From assembly GCA_003402735.1 (NCBI GenBank), contig QQNE01000027.1:1-44569 (forward strand): a stretch of DNA of 44,569 bases, read 5' to 3'. Within the stretch, counting starts at the first letter, position 1; every line of letters begins with the position of its first letter. Position numbers and translations under genes: made by a program. The notes beneath the pieces were generated by a model. It was given only the letters and a program-made list of their open reading frames with translations, made no database searches and was not told where the DNA came from. This document shows positions 40,396 through 44,569 of this stretch, in pieces. Source of the stretch: Verrucomicrobiota bacterium (GTDB lineage: Bacteria; Verrucomicrobiota; Verrucomicrobiia; Verrucomicrobiales; DEV007).

Positions 40396-41760
40396 TCACT
40401 TTGCGGCATCGATCAAACCGGCCAGGGCCTCTCTGTAGCGGCTCAGGTCCTCTGACTTGCGGATCCCGAGGGCGTTGTCGAGAGCGGCGATGGCCGCTTC
40501 GTAACGGCGTTGCTCCACCCGCAACCGGACCAGTTCGAACCACGCCTCGAAGGCGGCTTCTTCACTCTTGGCGGCTCGCAGGAAGAGCAGTTCCGCCTCC
40601 TCACCGGCCCCGGTTTTGGCCAGTTGCTGGCCGAGAATCACCAGGGAGGCGCCATCGTCGGGTCTCGCGGCGACCAACTCCCGAAGGGTCTTGAGTCCGC
40701 GCTCGACGTTTTCGCCCGAAGCGAGGTCGATGCGGGCCTGTTCGCGAAGCAGGTCGACCCGGTAAGCGGAGGAATCGGCCGGGGCATGGAGGAAGGCCTG
40801 CTTTTCGAGATCTCTGGCCAGGGGCCAGGCCGCCAGATTGGTGGCGCTGCGGAGGGTGGCCAGGATGCGCGCCGGCGGGGGCAGTGGGGAACGGGCGAAT
40901 GCCGCCGTCACCAGCGGGATGGACAAGTGTTCTCGTCCTGCCCGCAGATGCAGTTCCGCCAGGAGCAGAAGACCCTCCCCGTCCAGGGTGCCGAGACGGC
41001 GCGGGAGATCGAGTGCGGCGATGGCCGATTCATGGCGATCCATGCTCATGTAAATGCCGGCTTGCACCATGGCGTAGGAAGCCTGGTCGGGACGGGCCTC
41101 GATCACCTCATCCAACAGGGCCACCGCTTCCTCATCCTGGTCGAGATGTTGCAAGCATTGGGCCAGGCCGCTCTTCCATTCCACGGAATCCGGTTCCATG
41201 AGCAAGGCCATTCGGTAGGCTTGCAGGGCGCTGGCCCAGCGTTCCTCCTGGAGGCGACAGTAGCCGAGCAGGCCGTAGGTGAGGCCATCCTGATCCCCCA
41301 GGCGGATTGCTTCCAGCAACGGAGGCAGTGCCTTGCTCACTGAATCCTTGCGCAGAATGCTCAGCGCGAGGTTCCGATGGGCGCGCCGGAAAGAGGGATA
41401 CATCTTGATGGCGGCTTCGTAGGCGGTGATGGCGTTCTCGAGCTTGCCCTCCTCAAAGAGAAGGTTGCCCCGGTTGAACTGGAGGGCGGCGGAATTCGGG
41501 AGCAGCGCGCTCTGTTCCAGGAGGCGAAGGGCCTCGGCCCGCTTTTCCGTCGCCATGAGTTTCTGGACCTGCACGAGGATCTCGCTCTCCGCGGAAGTCA
41601 CGGTGGGCTCGATCCGGGACTCAATCTCATAACTGCCGGTAAAGGCCTTCAGAAAAGCCGGCTCCCGCCAGAAGGGCGCAGAGAGAGGCAGAGGTTCCGC
41701 CGCCATGGCGACGGTCCCGAGAACGGAGGGCAAAAGGAAGCAGAGGAGAAGTCGGATCAT
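40396..41760 (-). CDS. Exported TPR-repeat protein of the second Ton module
   Basis: 454 residues with a signal peptide (MIRLLLCFLLPSVLGTVAMA, cleavage after AMA). Tetratricopeptide repeats run through most of it, for example AALQFNRGNLLFEEGKLENA, ITAYEAAIKMYPSFRRAHRN, TYGLLGYCRLQEERWASALQ and AYRMALLMEPDSVEWKSGLA. The last repeats include AAFEAWFELVRLRVEQRRYE. It lies 8 bases after the tonB-like gene on the minus strand, matching the TPR protein that ends TonB2-type clusters in Vibrio and relatives. It probably acts in the periplasm as a scaffold for the Ton complex. The start at 41760 is set by the signal peptide. Confidence 0.85.
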   Translation of the reverse strand: MIRLLLCFLLPSVLGTVAMAAEPLPLSAPFWREPAFLKAFTGSYEIESRIEPTVTSAESEILVQVQKLMATEKRAEALRLLEQSALLPNSAALQFNRGNLLFEEGKLENAITAYEAAIKMYPSFRRAHRNLALSILRKDSVSKALPPLLEAIRLGDQDGLTYGLLGYCRLQEERWASALQAYRMALLMEPDSVEWKSGLAQCLQHLDQDEEAVALLDEVIEARPDQASYAMVQAGIYMSMDRHESAIAALDLPRRLGTLDGEGLLLLAELHLRAGREHLSIPLVTAAFARSPLPPPARILATLRSATNLAAWPLARDLEKQAFLHAPADSSAYRVDLLREQARIDLASGENVERGLKTLRELVAARPDDGASLVILGQQLAKTGAGEEAELLFLRAAKSEEAAFEAWFELVRLRVEQRRYEAAIAALDNALGIRKSEDLSRYREALAGLIDAAK

Positions 41761-41768
41761 GAAATGCC

Positions 41769-42509
41769 TCACTGGGTAATGGTGATTGGCCACCGCATCA
41801 CGGCTTTGACCGCAACACCGTTCATCTTGGGTGGGGTGTAGCGCGAGCCCTGCGCCAGGTATCGCGCCGGGGCCACCAATTCTGGATGCGTCGCGGAGAC
41901 GACCCGCCGCACCGAAACCCTTCCGACCTCGGACAACTCGACTTCGAGCACGACCGTGCCGGCCTTGACCTTGGCGGCGGCGAGTCGGGCCGGGAAAGTC
42001 ACGCTGGGGTGGTGGAGCAGCCTGGGAGAGCCATCCAAGTCGGTTACCCGGAAGGATGTCCGGCCTGGCACCGAGGGGCCTCCGGGCCTGCCGGGACCGA
42101 TGCCATTGCCAGTTCCCGTTCCGCCCGGGGAGCCGATACCGCTGCCGGGCGGACCGTAAGTTCCCGAGGAGGCCAGACCGGGCCGACTCTGGAGCTGAAA
42201 GGCATCGACCGGCAGGTCCACGGGGATCGGCAGGTCAACGGACGGCAGGGCCACCATGGTTGGATCCGGGACATCGCTCAGAGCGGTCAAGGCCACGGGC
42301 GGAGGTGGCGGGCCGGCCTCATCGCTTCCGGATCCTGCGGCTGGCGGAGGCGGTGGCGGGGGAGGTGGTTCCTCGAAGCTCAATTCCACCTCGCGGACTT
42401 CGAGAACCTTCGGCTCAGGCGGGTGTTGCACCGAGAGGCGCGAAAAGGTCAAGAGCGCCACAACCGCAGCGGAAGACAGCAGACCGGTGGAGATGGGGAG
42501 GAAGGTCAT
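41769..42509 (-). CDS. TonB-like energy transducer
   Basis: 246 residues: an N-terminal membrane anchor (about 7-23, STGLLSSAAVVALLTFSRL), a proline-rich spacer with a run of nine prolines (EEPPPPPPPPP, about 46-55) and a Gly/Pro-rich part, then a TonB C-terminal domain with VKAGTVVLEVELSEVGRVSV, the RRVVSATHPEL strand and PKMNGVAVKAVMRWPITI. It carries energy from the ExbB/ExbD motor to outer-membrane receptors. Its start overlaps the exbD stop by 4 bases. The intact anchor contrasts with the frameshifted tolA-like gene at 19205-20214. Confidence 0.88.
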   Translation of the reverse strand: MTFLPISTGLLSSAAVVALLTFSRLSVQHPPEPKVLEVREVELSFEEPPPPPPPPPAAGSGSDEAGPPPPPVALTALSDVPDPTMVALPSVDLPIPVDLPVDAFQLQSRPGLASSGTYGPPGSGIGSPGGTGTGNGIGPGRPGGPSVPGRTSFRVTDLDGSPRLLHHPSVTFPARLAAAKVKAGTVVLEVELSEVGRVSVRRVVSATHPELVAPARYLAQGSRYTPPKMNGVAVKAVMRWPITITQ

Positions 42510-42922
42510 GGCGAGGTTCGTTCCGTGGCGAGGGAGACGACGGTGGCGCCGGCCAACTTGGCAGCATCGATGAGGCTCACGGTGAGTTCCGTCGCGGCCT
42601 GGGCGTCCGCCCGGATGACCACGGGCGCGGAGGGGTTCTCCTCGAGCAGGGAGCCGATCACGGCCCCGACGCCATCCATGCCAATCTCCCGACCTCCCTG
42701 GAAGACGCGGCCATCGGAGGTGAGAGCCAGGAGAATGGCCTTGTGGTCAAGCTCTTCAGCGGTGGCGGCGCGCGGTTTGGAGACCTCCACGCCCGCTTCC
42801 TCCATGAAGACGGTGGTGGCGATGAAGAAAATCAGAAGCACGAGCATGATATCGATCAGAGGCGTGAGATTGAGGTGAATCTCGGAGGAAGCTTCTTCTT
42901 GGTGCAGGCTGCGCCGTTTCAT
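42506..42922 (-). CDS. exbD: ExbD-type biopolymer transport protein
   Basis: 138 residues with one N-terminal membrane helix carrying the proton-path aspartate (Asp24) in LNLTPLIDIMLVLLIFFIAT and a periplasmic domain ending with APVVIRADAQAATELTVSLI. It starts with a 4-base overlap on exbB and overlaps tonB by 4 bases. It belongs to the second Ton module and is distinct from tolR at 18778-19200. Confidence 0.9.
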   Translation of the reverse strand: MKRRSLHQEEASSEIHLNLTPLIDIMLVLLIFFIATTVFMEEAGVEVSKPRAATAEELDHKAILLALTSDGRVFQGGREIGMDGVGAVIGSLLEENPSAPVVIRADAQAATELTVSLIDAAKLAGATVVSLATERTSP

Positions 42923-43452
42923 GAGAGGGGAGATGGGGACGGCAGGCTGGAAGGGGCCAGGTGACTGAGGTGCCAGCGTTTCCAGAGTTCGAATTCGGTG
43001 AGTTCCGTGGCCCGATGCAGCAGGGCCAGGAAAAAGGCGGCGGGCACGGCCACGATCAGCCCGGCCTGCGTGGCCACCAAGGCTTCGGAGATGCCTTGGG
43101 AGATGCTGGATACGGGTGCGCCACTTTGGGTTTGGGCCAAGCCGCGGAATGTCTGCAACATGCCGGACACGGTGCCGAGAAGACCCAGGAGAGGCGCTCC
43201 GGTGATCAGCACCGCCACAAAAGGCAACCGTTGCTTGACCCAGGCCAGTTCCGTCAATTCAAACGAGGCGAACGAGTAGTCCGGGTCTGCGGAGCCCGTG
43301 GTTGGATCGAGGGCGCGCAGCCGACGCCGGGCGCGGCGCAAACCGACCCAGGTGGCGGTCAGGAGGGCGTAGATGAACGCCGACAGCACCAGAAGCCCCC
43401 AAAGCACGTAGCCCCCTTCCTCCATCGTGTCGTGCAGTGCTCCCTTGATCAT
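42919..43452 (-). CDS. exbB: ExbB-type proton channel subunit (short)
   Basis: 177 residues of the MotA/TolQ/ExbB family. Helix one lies near 15-37 (YVLWGLLVLSAFIYALLTAT); the signature helices are FVAVLITGAPLLGLLGTVSG followed by MLQTF, and ISEALVATQAGLIVAVPAAF. It lacks the long N-terminal periplasmic part of the neighbouring TtpC-like protein. The gap to the upstream TtpC-like gene is 4 bases. Two ExbB-type proteins in tandem before one ExbD is the TonB2 arrangement. Confidence 0.9.
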   Translation of the reverse strand: MIKGALHDTMEEGGYVLWGLLVLSAFIYALLTATWVGLRRARRRLRALDPTTGSADPDYSFASFELTELAWVKQRLPFVAVLITGAPLLGLLGTVSGMLQTFRGLAQTQSGAPVSSISQGISEALVATQAGLIVAVPAAFFLALLHRATELTEFELWKRWHLSHLAPSSLPSPSPLS

Positions 43453-43456
43453 CGTC

Positions 43457-44569
43457 TCACTTGCGCAAGCTGTTCACGAAGGCGAGGCCCAATTGTTCGG
43501 ACGACTGCAGGATGTCCTGGCTGCGGCGGGTCAGATACGCATGCAGCAGCAGCGAGGGCACCGCCACCACCAGTCCCCACGCGGTGGCGGTGAGGGCCTC
43601 GGAAATGCCGCCAGCCAACGGTTTGGGATCGCCGGATCCGACGACCGTGATCATCTGGAACGTCTGGATCATGCCCGAGACCGTGCCGAGCAAGCCCAGC
43701 AAAGGCGCCGTGGCGGCGGTCACGGCGATGAACGGAAGCAGCGAGCCGGACCACGCTTTGACCCCGATCAACGCCTCGTAAATCGTCTCTTCAATCGCTT
43801 CCAGCCCACGGCCCGATGCCTGAACCGCTTTCTGCATCACCGGGCCCACCGGGTGACGGGCCTGTTGCGCCAATTCCTCGGCTTTTGCCGGTTGCCCCTC
43901 CTTGACCGCCCGGATGATTTCGTCCATCCACAAGAGGCCGGGTTTCCGCACCCGGGAAAACTGGAGGATTTTGAAGCCGCCAAACGCGAAGGAGATGATT
44001 CCCAGCGCCAGAATCGGCCAGACCCAAAACCCTCCGGCCTGGATGGACTCCCAAATCCCGATGCGAGTCGACTCCTCCACGAGCCGGGCCTTGCCCCCGG
44101 TGAAATCGATTTCCAGTTCCGCTTCCTGACCCGCGATCAAACGGGCTGCGGCGGTGGCGTCTCCCGGCAGAATCCGCGGGGCCGAGCCCTCTTTTCCGGG
44201 TTCAACCGCACCACCGGCTTGGCCGTCCCGTGATGAAAACCAACTTTCCGGTCCCAGAGCCACAAAGGTCCCCTCCTGGACCGTGCCATCCGTCGCCACA
44301 GCGGTGCCCGGTGCGCTCACTCCGCCGAAGAGCTTGCCGAGGCGCTCAAGCGAGGTCTCGATCACCGCGACCCGATCCTCCAGGGCGGTCGGCGGCGGTG
44401 TGTTCGGTTTCGGGACGATGACCTCTTTTTTCAAGGGAAGGGCGGGCACACCCGGCGCATTTCGGGTATCCACTTTCAGGGCGTGATCCCTCAACATTCC
44501 GGAAAGGGCGGAAACGTCTTGGCCCAGTCGATACTGGGTGTTTTCCAGCTCCCTGAGCACCTCGCGACG
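43457..44569 (-). CDS. TtpC-like large ExbB protein, 5' end beyond the window
   Basis: Partial: the frame is open to the right edge (44569) and the first candidate start inside is a GTG at 44560 that reads as an internal codon. About 370 residues are visible. The N-terminal periplasmic part has a coiled-coil-like segment (RELENTQYRLGQDVSALSGM), then EGTFVALGPESWFSSRDGQA and AELEIDFTGGKARL, a pattern I associate with TtpC proteins. A membrane helix (WVWPILALGIISFAFGGF) and the MotA/TolQ/ExbB core follow, with ATAPLLGLLGTVSGMIQTFQ and ISEALTATAWGLVVAVPSLL. TtpC is required for TonB2 energy transfer in Vibrio. It heads the ttpC-exbB-exbD-tonB-TPR set. Confidence 0.82.
   Translation of the reverse strand, partial: RREVLRELENTQYRLGQDVSALSGMLRDHALKVDTRNAPGVPALPLKKEVIVPKPNTPPPTALEDRVAVIETSLERLGKLFGGVSAPGTAVATDGTVQEGTFVALGPESWFSSRDGQAGGAVEPGKEGSAPRILPGDATAAARLIAGQEAELEIDFTGGKARLVEESTRIGIWESIQAGGFWVWPILALGIISFAFGGFKILQFSRVRKPGLLWMDEIIRAVKEGQPAKAEELAQQARHPVGPVMQKAVQASGRGLEAIEETIYEALIGVKAWSGSLLPFIAVTAATAPLLGLLGTVSGMIQTFQMITVVGSGDPKPLAGGISEALTATAWGLVVAVPSLLLHAYLTRRSQDILQSSEQLGLAFVNSLRK

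Noticed and set aside
1..44569. CRISPR array, prophage, transposase or integrase
   Set aside because: No regularly spaced repeats, no recognisable mobile-element protein and no attachment-site duplication next to the tRNA were found.

Overview
The window is high-GC bacterial chromosome, packed with genes and free of insertion sequences, phage genes and CRISPR arrays. It looks like a Gram-negative member of the PVC group, most likely Verrucomicrobiota. This is inferred from the combination of a Tol-Pal system, an ECF sigma factor paired with an anti-sigma/FecR/LamG protein, a second ECF sigma operon with a small membrane protein, a sialate O-acetylesterase-type SGNH hydrolase, and PstA/PstC permeases with large extracytoplasmic inserts. 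No rRNA gene or marker alignment was available to confirm this.

Layout. (1) 1-5.6 kb: metabolic and translation genes: a secreted alpha/beta-hydrolase, a cyclase-family hydrolase, trpC, tRNA-Gly(GCC), prmA and an aspartate-type aminotransferase with a TTG start. (2) 5.6-15.1 kb: a phosphate locus in two divergent arms. The minus arm is pstS-pstC-pstA-pstB; the plus arm is a second pstB, a GT4 glycosyltransferase and phoU. (3) 15.1-17.6 kb: prfB-trmD on the minus strand, prfB carrying the classical release-factor-2 programmed frameshift, and a short recO diverging from them. (4) 17.8-22.8 kb: a Tol-Pal operon (tolQ-tolR-tolA-like-tolB-pal plus one unknown membrane protein), in which the tolA-like gene appears frameshifted inside its membrane anchor. 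(5) 22.9-28.4 kb: sialate O-acetylesterase, a YfiH/PgeF-type protein, ispE, a short secretin-domain protein and rsmB. (6) 28.4-33.4 kb, minus strand: thiG, an orphan ABC ATPase with most catalytic motifs degraded, rodA, then an ECF sigma factor and its FecR/LamG membrane partner. (7) 33.5-40.4 kb, plus strand: a co-directional run of ferredoxin, DUF721 protein, HAD phosphatase, folB, a second ECF sigma factor, a small membrane protein, an HtrA-like protein lacking the catalytic triad, an RfaE2-PurN fusion and a UvrD/Rep helicase. (8) 40.4-44.6 kb, minus strand: a second Ton-type energy module (TtpC-like ExbB, ExbB, ExbD, TonB, TPR protein) that runs off the right edge.

How the genes work together. 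The window holds two separate proton-motive-force transducers (Tol-Pal and a TonB2-like module), two cell-surface signalling modules built on ECF sigma factors, and one complete high-affinity phosphate uptake and control locus. The glycosyltransferase between pstB2 and phoU suggests, by inference only, membrane or envelope glycolipid remodelling under phosphate limitation. The most unusual items are the dead-protease sigma operon, the RfaE2-PurN fusion, the degenerate ABC ATPase beside thiG, and the apparent tolA frameshift.
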